From Chara braunii (lineage: Eukaryota; Streptophyta; Charophyceae; Charales; Characeae): a DNA stretch of 20,040 bases. Both the position numbers and the translations under genes were made by a program. Within the stretch, counting starts at the first letter, position 1. The number at the start of each line of letters is the position of its first letter. Shown here in pieces: positions 1-8,846 of the stretch. The notes beneath the pieces are model-generated. The model was not told where the DNA came from. It did not search any database and worked only from the letters and a program-made list of their open reading frames with translations. The stretch covers positions 1,733,863-1,753,902 of the forward strand of contig BFEA01000024.1 in NCBI GenBank assembly GCA_003427395.1, given 5' to 3'.

Positions 1-406
1 AATACTCGTAGCCAAGTATGTGATTTTGGCGCGTTTCCCAGTTTCCCAGTGATCGCGAATATTACATGCTCAGTCCATCGGAGGATACAACTCCTTGTGG
101 TGCAACCAATATACGTGTGTCTGCACCACGGACTTACTAACGCATATACGCCATCCTTCCTTGTTCCCACATCCTCAATCTCCCCGCTAAGCATTCTGAT
201 TCATTTCCTTACCCACGGACACCCTCCTCTCAGTACTACGAGGACAAACATCCGTACAATCTTATCTTCTCTTTTCAAATCTAGAATCCCATTGAACGGT
301 GTCCTTCTCCCTCTCTCCTCCATCAGCTGCTGAAGCGGTCCTAACTCTCCCATCCTGAGTAGCCCAGAAATTCTACATAATCTGTCGTTGTGTGGTATTT
401 ATGTAC
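1..406. other. Non-coding stretch, nothing recognised
   Basis: I see no protein-like reading frame, RNA gene or clear repeat here. Short open frames exist on the plus strand but their translations are Ser, Leu and His rich and show no motif. Confidence 0.5.
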
Positions 407-709
407 TTACCCTCGCGATAACGGTGATATGTATGCGGAATCATTCGTCTCTCCAAAGGCCAGCTTTGCCCAGCATCTCACTATCTCACTTACCGCTACA
501 TCCTTCCTCTTCCACTCAATGCCTTCTTCATTGCAAATCCTTCGGAGTTCTGGCGTTTCTTTTGCAGATAGCGTCTTGTGCATCTCCAGAACGAACTCCA
601 GTACTCCTCCGTATGCTCCATCCTTCGCTCCTCTTTCCTTCGGTGGTGGTGTGCGTGCTTCCTCAGGAGCGTCCTCAATGATGATCGACGTATTCTTCGT
701 CGTTCTTAC
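407..709 (-). pseudogene. Fragment of a retroelement gag-like protein (C-terminal part)
   Basis: About 100 codons on the minus strand end at a stop at 407. The translation is acidic and basic, protein-like, and contains a helical segment with the words LEFVLEMHKTL and ELRRICNEEGIEWKRK, ending in a second helix (VSEIVRCWAKLAFGE). This helix-turn-helix layout resembles the SAP-like C-terminal region of CCHC gag-like proteins that I remember from charophyte genomes; that resemblance is from memory. The frame stays open upstream to about 1159, but that part is rich in Arg, Cys and Ser with no motif and is probably chance reading of GC-rich DNA. No zinc knuckle is present, so the copy is truncated. 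Function is inferred only. Confidence 0.45.
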
Positions 710-1384
710 ACGCGCTGTCGAGCGCATCGGTCCGGCACCGCACGAGGCAGCGCAGGACCCTCTCGGCCGCGTCACGCAGGAGTTGGACCAACCTTGTCGT
801 GAACACACAAATGAAGCTTCCTTAGGACCCTCCAGCCGAGTGCGCCATCCATACCTCTCGCGAGCCCCTACGACAGGATAGGGCCTATGTGAGGCACAAC
901 TTACCTCCACCTTACGACAGCTGTCACCTCCCTTCGGTGGGCGTATCCCCGCCGAGCTACGAGTCCACAGTACGAAAGCTACTCGGTTGCAATCGCAGAG
1001 GTGGACCAGCCAAGGGCGTTTCTTGTTCACTGTAGCATAGGGGGTACGCGCGGTAATACGCCTATCGGACCCGCACGCGAGCCGGCATTTTGGGGGGCTG
1101 AGGTCCCAAGCGCGACTCGTCGTCGGTCGACTAGGACGCATCCCACACACCACGCGCACACCACTTTACGAACACAAAAATAAAACACAAACACACGCAC
1201 ACACAACACGACACAAAATAAACAACGCGACAACTCTCCTAGTCCCTCGATAGTCAACCCATAACTTTCCGATGCGGAAATCGAATAGGCGTCGCGCGCG
1301 AGACGCAATATAAAACCGCGCGGACGCAGGGCTAACTCATATCGACTTGCAATGCAAATGTGCGCAAGAAGTCACAATGAAGGC
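710..1384. other. Non-coding stretch with a CA-rich tract
   Basis: No gene supported. Bases about 1150-1235 are strongly A and C rich (repeats of ACACAC and AACACA) on the plus strand. A TATAAAA sequence lies at about 1310-1316, but nothing downstream looks like a transcript start or a reading frame. Confidence 0.4.
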
Positions 1385-1616
1385 GTACTATATAGTACCC
1401 ATGCTCATGTGGTCCCCGTTAATCGCGAGGGTCGCACTCGACACCCAAGTGTCGGCTGACACGCGCCTTGAGGGTTAATCTCTCGACGCCGGACAACCGC
1501 CATGCGCGGTTGAAGACCACACCCTCTTCTGCACCCTGTGCAGAGGGGTTGAGTAGACAACTTTAAGCTGTCGTGGCGGTCAAATATCAAGGGGTTTGAC
1601 TTTGACTGCTGCCACG
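1385..1616. repeat. Cluster of inverted repeats
   Basis: Five inverted repeats lie within about 230 bases. A perfect 14-bp palindrome GTACTATATAGTAC is at 1385-1398. CGACAC pairs with GTGTCG (1439-1454, 4-base loop). CAACCGC pairs with GCGGTTG (1494-1512, 5-base loop). An 11-bp stem, including wobble pairs, spans 1524-1548 with loop CCT. GTCAAA pairs with TTTGAC (1579-1600), nested inside CGTGGC/GCCACG (1572-1577 and 1611-1616). No reading frame crosses the cluster. It could be a structured leader or a non-autonomous element. I cannot name it. Confidence 0.5.
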
Positions 1617-2205
1617 GACTATAACGTCCAACTATAAAAATCTCTAAAAAGCAAAGGGTGAAAAGGAATCTTTTTTTTTCTCTCGAGCCATAATCTGGTT
1701 AACCCTTGCGCACGATCATAATAAGTTGAGCGCATGCCCAAGACACATATAAATATATACATAAGGCTTATTTATATAGGACGATCATTTCTCACAGTCA
1801 CAGTGGGACTCCTCTCAGCCATATACACATGTAATCGCAGACAGTCACATCCAGAGTTCGAACCACAACCATACCTGCAGCCAAATCAAAGATCAACAAA
1901 AGTCCACGCACTACACGGGGTCAACTTCAACCATTCTCTAGGTTCATACCCTTTTCTTTAGCCATACAAACCTCACTCTTGTGCAACTTCCCAAAATAAT
2001 TTACTCTGTACTTTTGTTAAATGGCCATTCAATAAAGTTCGGGTGAAAACACAATGAAACAATTCAAACCACAGGGCTAAAGCCTTTAGGTTGAGTGGCA
2101 AGAGTGGATTGGAGTTGAGTCGCAAACCGACGAATCGACAACCGACCTGTTATTAGTGATAACAGAAGATGATCCTCGTAGGATCAAGTTGAATCTAGTC
2201 CAAAT
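1617..2205. other. Non-coding stretch, nothing recognised
   Basis: AT-richer DNA without a supported gene. At 2090-2110 a run GGTTGAGTGG faintly resembles a polymerase III A box, but no B box follows at a normal distance. Confidence 0.4.
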
Positions 2206-2625
2206 CCTGAATCAACACGATCCGGAGGACCTGTAACACAAGACAGGTCAATACCCACGGCTAAATCTATAAGTTCATGGAGAATAATCCCCATATCACG
2301 ATCCCACTCAAAACATCATAATTAACCTGAATCAACACGATCCAGAGGACCTGTNNNNNNNNNNNNNNNNNNNNNNNNNNNNNNNNNNNNNNNNNNNNNN
2401 NNNNNNNNNNNNNNNNNNNNNNNNNNNNNNNNNNNNNNNNNNNNNNNNNNNNNNNNNNNNNNNNNNNNNNNNNNNNNNNNNNNNNNNNNNNNNNNNNNNN
2501 NNNNACCTGAATCAACACGATCCAGAGGACCTGTAACACAAGACAGGTCAATACCCACAGCTAAATCTATAAGTTCATGGAGAATAATCCCCATATCACA
2601 ATCCCACTCAAAACATCCTAATTAA
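2206..2625. repeat. 120-bp minisatellite (two or three units)
   Basis: The unit starts CCTGAATCAACACGATCC. Starts at 2206 and 2326 give an exact 120-bp period; a further copy starts at 2506, after the N gap. The units are almost identical. The last unit differs from the first mainly at three CG dinucleotides that read CA (CCGGAGG to CCAGAGG, CACGGC to CACAGC, CACGATCC to CACAATCC), plus a change in AAACATCATA. That pattern suits deamination of methylated CG. Confidence 0.85.
2355..2504. other. Assembly gap (150 N)
   Basis: There are 150 consecutive N bases inside the 120-bp tandem repeat. The 30 bases before the gap (2325-2354) are identical to the 30 bases after it (2505-2534). Confidence 0.99.
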
Positions 2626-2752
2626 CTAAGTCTAAGTCTACCCTCAAGCAGTGCCCAAAGCAAAGGTAGATCAATGGCAGAATCTCCCCTATTCAGGGTG
2701 GATCGCCAGAATCGTCACCTGTCAAAATATAATCTATCTCCTCTACATTAGG

Positions 2753-3125
2753 AAAATTTCGGCAGCGCTTCGCGTAGGAAAAGTGCCTTTTCAGAATTTA
2801 TATCAACCCGAATATGAAACCAAAAAAATAGCCTTTGACTTTTCAAAGTTCAATTTTGTCTAACTCCCTGAATTAGCAAAACTTTGGGCAACACTCCTTT
2901 TAGAAAAGGAGACTTTCCAGATTTTTACTAAGTCATATACGAACCTTGGACAAGTTGAACTTTGAAAAGTTAAAAATTTGACTAACTCCTTGGATTTGCA
3001 GAAATTTCGGCAGTGCTTCCTGTAGGGAAAGTAGCTTACCAAGATTTATACAAAGCCAAGTATAATAAAAGATCTCAGAAAATGCGAGAATCGATCTAAG
3101 TAAAATAAACTTAGCTCGGAAAATG
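2753..3125. repeat. Degenerate ~124-bp tandem repeat, three units
   Basis: Three units share the opening AAATTTCGGCAG then a CTTC...GTAGGAAAAG block, then CAGATTTATA, and a closing TCTAACTCCCTGAATTAGCA-like block. The TTT of the opening lies at 2757, 2883 and 3005, so periods are 126 and 122. The units have diverged by many substitutions and small indels. Each also contains a short CTTTGACTTTTCAAAG or GAACTTTGAAAAG motif. No reading frame is preserved. Confidence 0.65.
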
Positions 3126-3334
3126 CAGAAATTGAGCTAACTTCTATCACTCTAGCACGTGGCGAGCCTCTAAAGCAACTACCTGTCAACTAAAACTCAG
3201 ACCAAGTAGTAACTTCACTCAGCCACATGCAGGCCAAACCACAAAGGTAAGTACTATCGCCACCCAAAGTTAATTTAGCAAACAATAGTTCATAGTCTTT
3301 CAATTATTTAACCCTTTACTCCCGGCTTACATAG

Positions 3335-4170
3335 GGCATTGAGATTGGTCATTCATCTTAGAAACAATGTCAACCCTCTGCCTTAATTATACATGAACAG
3401 GCTGCACAACTACTTTTCTCTTCATTGGGGCACATGACTAAGCCATTCATCTTAGAAACCATGCTTAGTCGCCCTGAACTGTTTAAGTAACCAATTTATA
3501 TATACTTCTTTAAACTTAATCTTCAAGAATGAGCGTAGGACTGAGTCATTCATCTTAGAAACAATACTCAGTCGGCCCAAGTTACCTTCACTTATAATTC
3601 TTGATTATACTCTTTTCGTTTGTGATAAGGCTATAGTCAGGTCATTCATCTTAGAAACAATGTCTGACTAACCTTGTTCGTATATAAGTACATATATATA
3701 CAACATTATAGAGAATTATATTTCTTCGTTCTTATTATGGTCCTGAGGCCTCAGACTTAGACCATTCATCTTCGAAACAATGTCTAGTCCTCTGGCCCTG
3801 AATCTTCCCTCAGAACAAAAACAATCAAGGAGAAATGAGTCATTCATGTTAAAAACAATGCGCAGCTCTCCATTTTTAAGCACACAAAAAAAACAGAGTA
3901 CCCTGGGTCTGACCCAGAGACTGTTCAGAAACCACCCAAGTAAAACAGCAGTCAGACTATTCATCTTAAAAACAATGTCCGACCCTCAAAAGTCAAGCAA
4001 GCAATACCCCTGAAGAATAAGTAGCCAGACCATTCAACTTAGAAATAATGTCTGGCACAATTAAAGAAACACAACAATCAAGTCATTCATCTTAGAAACA
4101 CTGCTTGGTTCCTCAGAAAACAGAACAGAACACAGCAGTCGGGCCATTCATCTTAGAAACAATGCCTGAC
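3335..4170 (+). repeat. Array of ten hairpins with a conserved 19-nt loop and covarying stems
   Basis: A core close to CATTCATCTTAGAAACAAT occurs ten times, starting at 3350, 3444, 3547, 3643, 3763, 3841, 3958, 4031, 4084 and 4145. Each core is enclosed by two arms that pair with each other. Stems are GACTAAGC/GCTTAGTC (copy 2), GACTGAGT/ACTCAGTC (copy 3), TAGTCAGGT/GTCTGACTA with two G-T pairs (copy 4), GACTTAGAC/GTCTAGTC with one bulge (copy 5), GTCAGAC/GTCCGAC with one mismatch (copy 7), GCCAGAC/GTCTGGC (copy 8), AATCAAGT/GCTTGGTT with two G-T pairs (copy 9) and GTCGGGC/GCCTGAC with one G-T pair (copy 10). Copy 1 (TTGGT/GTCAA) and copy 6 (TGAGT/GCGCA, one mismatch) are weaker. The linkers are unrelated and spacing varies from 53 to 120 bases. 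I do not recognise the element. Confidence 0.85.
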
Positions 4171-5847
4171 CCTATAAGACCCATTCAACCGCAAGCAAAA
4201 CTACCTTCCTCCCAACCTTCCCCCTGATGCAACCCTCTGTGACAATCTGCTTTCAGGTCAATCAAGGAAACTGAAACTGTCATTATACATGCATTCTTTT
4301 AGTTGGTTTGAATTGTGTCCTGAAAGTCAATCCAAAAACCAAAGTAAGTGTTGCATACAAGCCAATCGGTCAATACATAGGGAGGTGTATAAATAGGGGT
4401 TATACTGGGTTTATATAGAGGGGGAGCAATGATTACCTTTCAGTTTCCTGCCTCCAGAACTCCTCCTGAGTTCCGACAGAGCTCCCGCAATCGGTGGGGT
4501 GAACCTCCCACAGAGGCCTTGGCGCAGATTACGGGTTGCAATCCCGCCTGCCGCCTTCCTCTCAGAACCAATAGACTAGACTTAGAAGAAGAAGGGCAGA
4601 AGGAGACACTTTGAGACTCTCCGATCCAAGAGGGGTGCACTCAGACTCGCGCGAGAGGGCCTTGGTTCCTTGACCCGCCTGAGGGCCCCGCAATGACGGC
4701 CAACATAACAGCTCGTTCAACTCTCAAAGTCAAACTGTTGAACCAGACTCTCCTGACGGACTCCCAAATCGCAACAATAACCCCCTTCACGTCTACTCCT
4801 CCAAGCCGCGGCAGCAACCTCCCTTGCAGCCTAACCACCCCCTCATACCCTGACCTCTCCTCAAGTCACACCTCTTCAGCCTTCAACTAAAACGCCCTGA
4901 CGCAACCTTGAGATGTTGTGTTCAAATAAGACCCATCCCTATGATCCACGAGGGTACACCCTCAGCAACAAAATGTAGCCCCAATGAGGGAGAATATACA
5001 ACGGAGAGCACGACAGAAAGCACTGCAACGCAGTTATCAACCACTAGTCAACGCAGCAAAGGACCGTAGTTCTCCGTATACCGTGTCAGTTCGCGACCTG
5101 AAACTCAGCCGTCTCGGCCAACTTCGGTTCCTTAGTAACAACGCTGACTTTTATTGCCGTGTCAGTAGACAGGGGCCCTAACATCATGCCCCTGTTATCC
5201 TAGGCTCCCTCTTCCTGGCTGCCTCATGTACTCTTATCATTAGGATAAGCCACGCACCGGCCAATATCCAAGCCCTCAACCTCGTGGTCGGACTCGCGCT
5301 ATCTCAACTGATAGGATGGGCAGTGCTCCCGCTGCAGGCAGGCCTTAACTCGCAACCTTTCGTAACTCCTTCGTTCAACGAGATGAGTACTACATCGGTA
5401 GGAGGTAAGTTCTCCATCCCCACTGCTCACCTCCCGCCCTCTCACTTCAATGAGAAAGACAGCTCCTCGGTGGTTTAGTAATGCCCCCAAGTCTTGTGGC
5501 TAACCTTACCACGACGGGCCGTGTATGGGTCAACGGGTAAGTCTTTTTCTCCTCTCCCAATGTGCTCGGCCGACCTTTCAGTCATGGCATAATCAGGAGT
5601 CAGTCGCGCAGCTCATGGCGACTCAGAGGGAGTAACTGTAGCGTGTAACCAGGCAGTACGCGCTCTAAGCAGCACGCCGTTCCTCCTTCGATCGCTGAAA
5701 CATACTGAAATCGAATGAACCTTCCGCTAAAACGCGGCCAGATGCATTCTCACCTCAAAGTTTTCCTTTACTAACCTACGATTTACTCATCTCTCTTCCA
5801 AACTAACACTACTATTGAAGTCGCCCGACCCTCAAATCTCAAGATAG
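4171..5847. other. Non-coding stretch with isolated inverted repeats
   Basis: No gene is supported. Inverted repeats seen: CTTTCAGG (4250-4257) with CCTGAAAG (4319-4326); CAGGGGC (5170-5176) with GCCCCTG (5188-5194); TTATCCTA (5195-5202) with TAGGATAA (5241-5248). Several open frames of about 60 codons exist but none shows a motif. The stretch may be a decayed terminal repeat of a retroelement; that is a guess. Confidence 0.4.
4388..4396 (+). promoter_or_regulatory. TATA-box candidate
   Basis: TATAAATAG lies in an otherwise ordinary stretch, followed at about 4411 by a second TTTATATAG. A transcript start would fall near 4420-4430, just before an ATG at 4430 that opens only a short, unconvincing 61-codon frame. 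It lies about 220 bases after the last hairpin of the array, so it could drive a transcript from a retroelement terminal repeat. There is no further support. Confidence 0.3.
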
Positions 5848-6424
5848 AGTCCTCCCCTGCGTGATTCTGTTAAGGATCGAGCTTGCTACTAACTTTCTCC
5901 TTCATCATATTCAGCCTCTCCCGTTCACCACCTCCCACAGCCTTTTTCCGTCTGACTCCCATCTCACTAAGTTTTATACTAATCTAACCCTGTCAATGAA
6001 TTCGTCCTGCCCAAAAATATTGAACTAACAGTTTCTCTCACCCGTTTCCATCGAGGAACGAGTNAAATCTCCGTNCCNCCGCCCCGCCATATCCATCCTC
6101 GTGGCTTTTCCGCGCGGCACTTTTCTCCATTAACACCTATTCTACCAGCCTAACACCCAAACTAACTTCACCATCCTACTCGCCTCGCCAAAAAAACCCC
6201 TATATTGCATCTTTCCCCGCCTGATTCCATCAAGGAACAGGCGGGCTATACGATTTTCCCCTCGGTCATATCGTCGTCCCGCCATATCCCCCCGCACCAT
6301 ATCTTCCACTAATCTCCTATTCTACTAACTTGCTAACTAATCTAGCCTCACAGTCGTGTTCGCCCGGGGTTAAAACCCCCGGATCACCTCTCTACTCGTC
6401 CGACTCCGCAAGGAATCGAGCGAG
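5848..6424. repeat. Degenerate ~180-bp tandem repeat carrying a hairpin, four copies
   Basis: Four hairpins lie at a near-constant spacing, with loops starting at 5868, 6050, 6229 and 6408 (intervals 182, 179 and 179). Loops are TGTTAA, ATCGA, ATCAA and GCAA. The inner stem is a TTCC/GGAA-type helix with variants that keep or nearly keep pairing. The best copy (6216-6245) has 12 base pairs with one bulged A. Copy 4 (6395-6424) has 11 of 13 pairs, closed by a GCAA tetraloop. The DNA between hairpins shares patches such as CCGCCATATCC and CTAATCTCCTATTCTAC. The second copy is followed by ambiguous bases. Confidence 0.6.
6064..6078. other. Three single ambiguous bases
   Basis: N occurs singly at 6064, 6075 and 6078 inside the ~180-bp tandem repeat. 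This suggests read conflict between repeat copies or between haplotypes. Confidence 0.95.
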
Positions 6425-7906
6425 CCATGCATATCCCGTTGCGCCTTACTCCGCTCCCCCGCCATCCTCGACTTTGGCCCGTATGCACCTGGCGCGGTCC
6501 TGCGCCCAGGTTCATTTCTGGGTTTTTCCTTCCTCCTTCAACGCCCGTCGCGCCCTGCCCGTTGCCTCGTCACCCGTTGCTAGCTCCGCCTCACCCCTCA
6601 TGTTGAGCACCGCAGCTGCGCTGTCTCAGCGCTCGCCCGACAGTCGCCCCTTAGCTGTCTGTCCGTCGCTCTGCTGCGCCATCACCCGCCCCGCAGCTGC
6701 GCAGCACTGTCTGACTAGCCCCACCGGCCCCGCGAAGGCAAGAACTGACAAAGGAGAAAAACCCAAAACGCACGGCCCCTCCTCCGCTTTATACATTTCT
6801 CCCGGCCGCGCTAATCTCCTCTGTATCGTTCCAATTTTAACAGATGTTCCGAAGGAGCAAGCCCCCCCCCCCCGTTTTTGCACGCGCCTATCCCACTTTA
6901 CGTCCGGGTTCACCCCCGGACTCACGAGCACCGGCCTTACACAGTGCCCTGGCCGACCCTTCCCGTCTCAACCCAGCTTTTACGGATGCCCCGACGGCAC
7001 AACCCGAGCTGCGGGGTCAATCAGCCCCAGCCCCCAATTCCGCCATCTGGGTTCAGACCCCGGTCTGTGCTCCGACGCCCAATGGCGTACCCACTGAACT
7101 AGGCTTGGGGGTCCCGTACCGCCCGCGGCGCATCACGGCCCCTCTATAGCCCTAAGGACAAAAGGCAAGATAGAGTAATTAGAAAGAAAGAAAAATTGAA
7201 ACAGGCCCCAAAAAAGGAAGGAGCAGGCCACCGCGGGCCCTACTGTAAAAAAAAGAAAACCTTTTAGCCTTGTGGCGTGGGCCCGTATCCGGGCTCTCCC
7301 AGCAAAAACTGAGGGGAATAGTCCCGCGGGACCCTCAACCCCTCAGCTTTCGCTGCTCCATTGCTCCTGCGCCGCCGTCCACCCGCCTTGAACCTCGTAC
7401 CTTCGTCGTGCAAACCCAGTACCGTAACCTATAGGGCTAAGCCCAAGCTTGAGACAAATGGGTGCGGACTCCGATATGAAGTGGTGCCGCTCGGTGCCTA
7501 GGCCTGGGAAGAACAGCCTACGCCCCTTTCCTGTCTACAACCAACGTGCCGTCCCTAGGCACCCTCGCCGGCCTACCCGGACCGCGCCGTGGCTGCCCCG
7601 CGCCCTCCTATACGCCCCATTTACCGCACAAGGTCGCCCCGTCGCTGTCGATGCCGTCGTCCTCGCACGCGCGCTCGCCTCGGTCAAACGTACCAATCAA
7701 AGGAAAATACCCTTACTTCCTGCTAAAAAAATGATAATAATAACATTAGACAAAACGAACGATGTTCGTGCCGACTTTCTGATCAACAACAGAAAAGGAA
7801 TCACGCGCGCCTTAAACCTGTGCGCCCACACACTCTCTATTATAGTCAACCATTTAGTCAACATAGACCATAGACGCAGTCGCGCCTAGCGCGGTATACT
7901 TAGACC
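6425..7906. other. GC-rich non-coding stretch
   Basis: No supported gene. Several long open frames run through 6330-7149, as expected for GC-rich DNA; their translations are Pro, Ala, Ser and Arg rich without motifs. A run of 12 C lies at 6862-6873. Short stretches resemble polymerase III promoter boxes: on the minus strand, an A-box-like TAGTTCAGTGG (7101-7091) and GGTCTGAACCC (about 7060-7050). Pyrimidine-rich runs ending in ACAG or TTAG on the minus strand near 7240 and 7150 could be chance splice-acceptor look-alikes. Confidence 0.4.
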
Positions 7907-8608
7907 TTAAACCAAACTATTTCCTGTCGCTTGCAAAAACCCGGGCGGATACCCCTGTAAGGGTATTCGCGTCGACAGCGCTGTCGACACAACTTTCTCT
8001 TCCCCGATCCTACGCTTCTCTTTCCTCCTCTCGATTGCGTCTACCAACCTTGCTGCCTCATGTTTCACCTCCTCACTTTCGTCTTCTGACTCATCAATGT
8101 AACTACATATTTCCCTCAACATCCGCGCTTTCGCCCTCGGCGACTTCTTCTTTATTATTGGCACAACCGTGTTGTGCACCGGTTTAGAATGTTTAGTCAT
8201 CAACTTCGCTAATCTTGCTTCAAGACGTGCTTCTCGCGCTTCCGCTTCTCTCAATCTCTCCGCTTCTTTCCTCACCTCTTCTTGCTTCCTCCTCTGCTCT
8301 TCTCGTTCTAAATCACTCTTTTCTTCCTCCATCTTCTTCCTCTGTATCTTCTTACGAAAATACATCTTTATTTCATTCATCTCTTCGTCCACCGTTCCTG
8401 ATCCCTGCCCTGGTTGGTTCTGTGCAGGTGGCTTCCCATTCCCGGCGGCCCAACAGTTCCGGGCATAATGACCGATCTTTCCACAAAGATAGCAGGACAC
8501 AACTACAGGTGGGTTGACCGCTGGGGGGACTCCCGGCAACACCCCCGGCATAACCCCCGTGTATACAGGTACTTGTGTTTGAGGCATAAACTGCTGAGGG
8601 TTCGCCAT
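7907..8608 (-). CDS. Gag-like protein with CCHC zinc knuckle and coiled coil
   Basis: An open frame of 233 codons. Residues 1-38 are rich in Pro, Val and Gln. A perfect CCHC zinc knuckle (C-X2-C-X4-H-X4-C, CYLCGKIGHYARNC) sits at residues 39-52. Residues about 75-145 are a charged coiled coil (many Glu, Lys and Arg, few Gly or Pro). The C-terminal third is acidic then basic (YIDESEDESEEVKHEAARL). Zinc knuckles of this type bind nucleic acid and are typical of retrotransposon Gag, so it most likely is a nucleocapsid-like part of an LTR element on the minus strand. The frame stays open upstream of this ATG for about 16 codons, so the true start may lie further 5' and the ATG at 8608 may be internal. 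No protease or reverse transcriptase follows at lower coordinates. A domesticated or cellular CCHC protein is possible. Confidence 0.75.
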   Translation of the reverse strand: MANPQQFMPQTQVPVYTGVMPGVLPGVPPAVNPPVVVSCYLCGKIGHYARNCWAAGNGKPPAQNQPGQGSGTVDEEMNEIKMYFRKKIQRKKMEEEKSDLEREEQRRKQEEVRKEAERLREAEAREARLEARLAKLMTKHSKPVHNTVVPIIKKKSPRAKARMLREICSYIDESEDESEEVKHEAARLVDAIERRKEKRRIGEEKVVSTALSTRIPLQGYPPGFLQATGNSLV

Positions 8609-8609
8609 C

Positions 8610-8846
8610 TCAGCTACCCCTCCTACCTTGTCTCCTTCTCCTACACCTTTGATTCCTTATCAAACACCCTATACTATGTGCCCTTCCCAGAACTAATTCA
8701 AGATACCCAATTGCTTCCTCCTTACTTTCTTGATCTCCGAAGTGCAAAGCCACAAAGATTGCGGGAGTAAGTGTAAACTCAATCAGCCTCTGTAGCTCAA
8801 TCCACTGCCGTTCAAGTTCTAAATCCCTGAAGTTACGCGTCGACAT
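8610..8846 (-). CDS. Upstream piece of the gag-like protein, in a shifted frame
   Basis: The ATG at 8846 opens a 78-codon frame ending two bases before the zinc-knuckle ORF. Its first ~57 residues look like real protein (FRDLELERQWIELQRL and IGYLELVLGRAH, mainly helical), while the last ~20 are Arg-rich (RCRRRRQGRRG) and look like out-of-frame reading. The zinc-knuckle frame is itself open upstream across this same Arg-rich stretch. The simplest reading is one protein broken by a one-base indel or joined by a small intron near 8650-8670. Just upstream, the minus strand has a donor-like GTAAGT (about 8872-8867). Confidence 0.5.
   Translation of the reverse strand: MSTRNFRDLELERQWIELQRLIEFTLTPAIFVALHFGDQESKEEAIGYLELVLGRAHSIGCLIRNQRCRRRRQGRRGS

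Noticed and set aside
710-1159. Upstream extension of the minus-strand gag-like fragment
   Set aside because: Arg, Cys, Ser and Pro-rich translation with no motif; likely chance reading of GC-rich DNA.
2090-2110. Polymerase III A box (GGTTGAGTGG)
   Set aside because: No B box at a suitable distance and no RNA-like fold.
3335-4170. CRISPR-like array or hammerhead ribozymes
   Set aside because: The repeated core is flanked by self-complementary arms that vary, spacing is irregular and the context is eukaryotic. No CTGANGA core is present, so it is not a hammerhead.
4960-4985. LTR boundary at TGTAGC with a primer-binding site beside it
   Set aside because: The neighbouring sequence does not begin with TGG on either strand, and no matching second LTR was found in the window.
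5191-5203. Homing endonuclease site resembling I-SceI (CTGTTATCC)
   Set aside because: Only part of the site matches and there is no endonuclease gene or intron; it is half of a local inverted repeat.
6330-7149. 255-codon and 101-codon plus-strand frames
   Set aside because: GC-rich DNA with few stops; Pro, Ala and Ser-rich translations; the first overlaps the ~180-bp tandem repeat.
7049-7435. tRNA or tRNA-derived SINE on the minus strand
   Set aside because: A-box-like and B-box-like words occur (7101-7091 with 7060-7050, and again near 7430-7385), but no cloverleaf can be folded around them and GC-rich DNA gives such matches easily.
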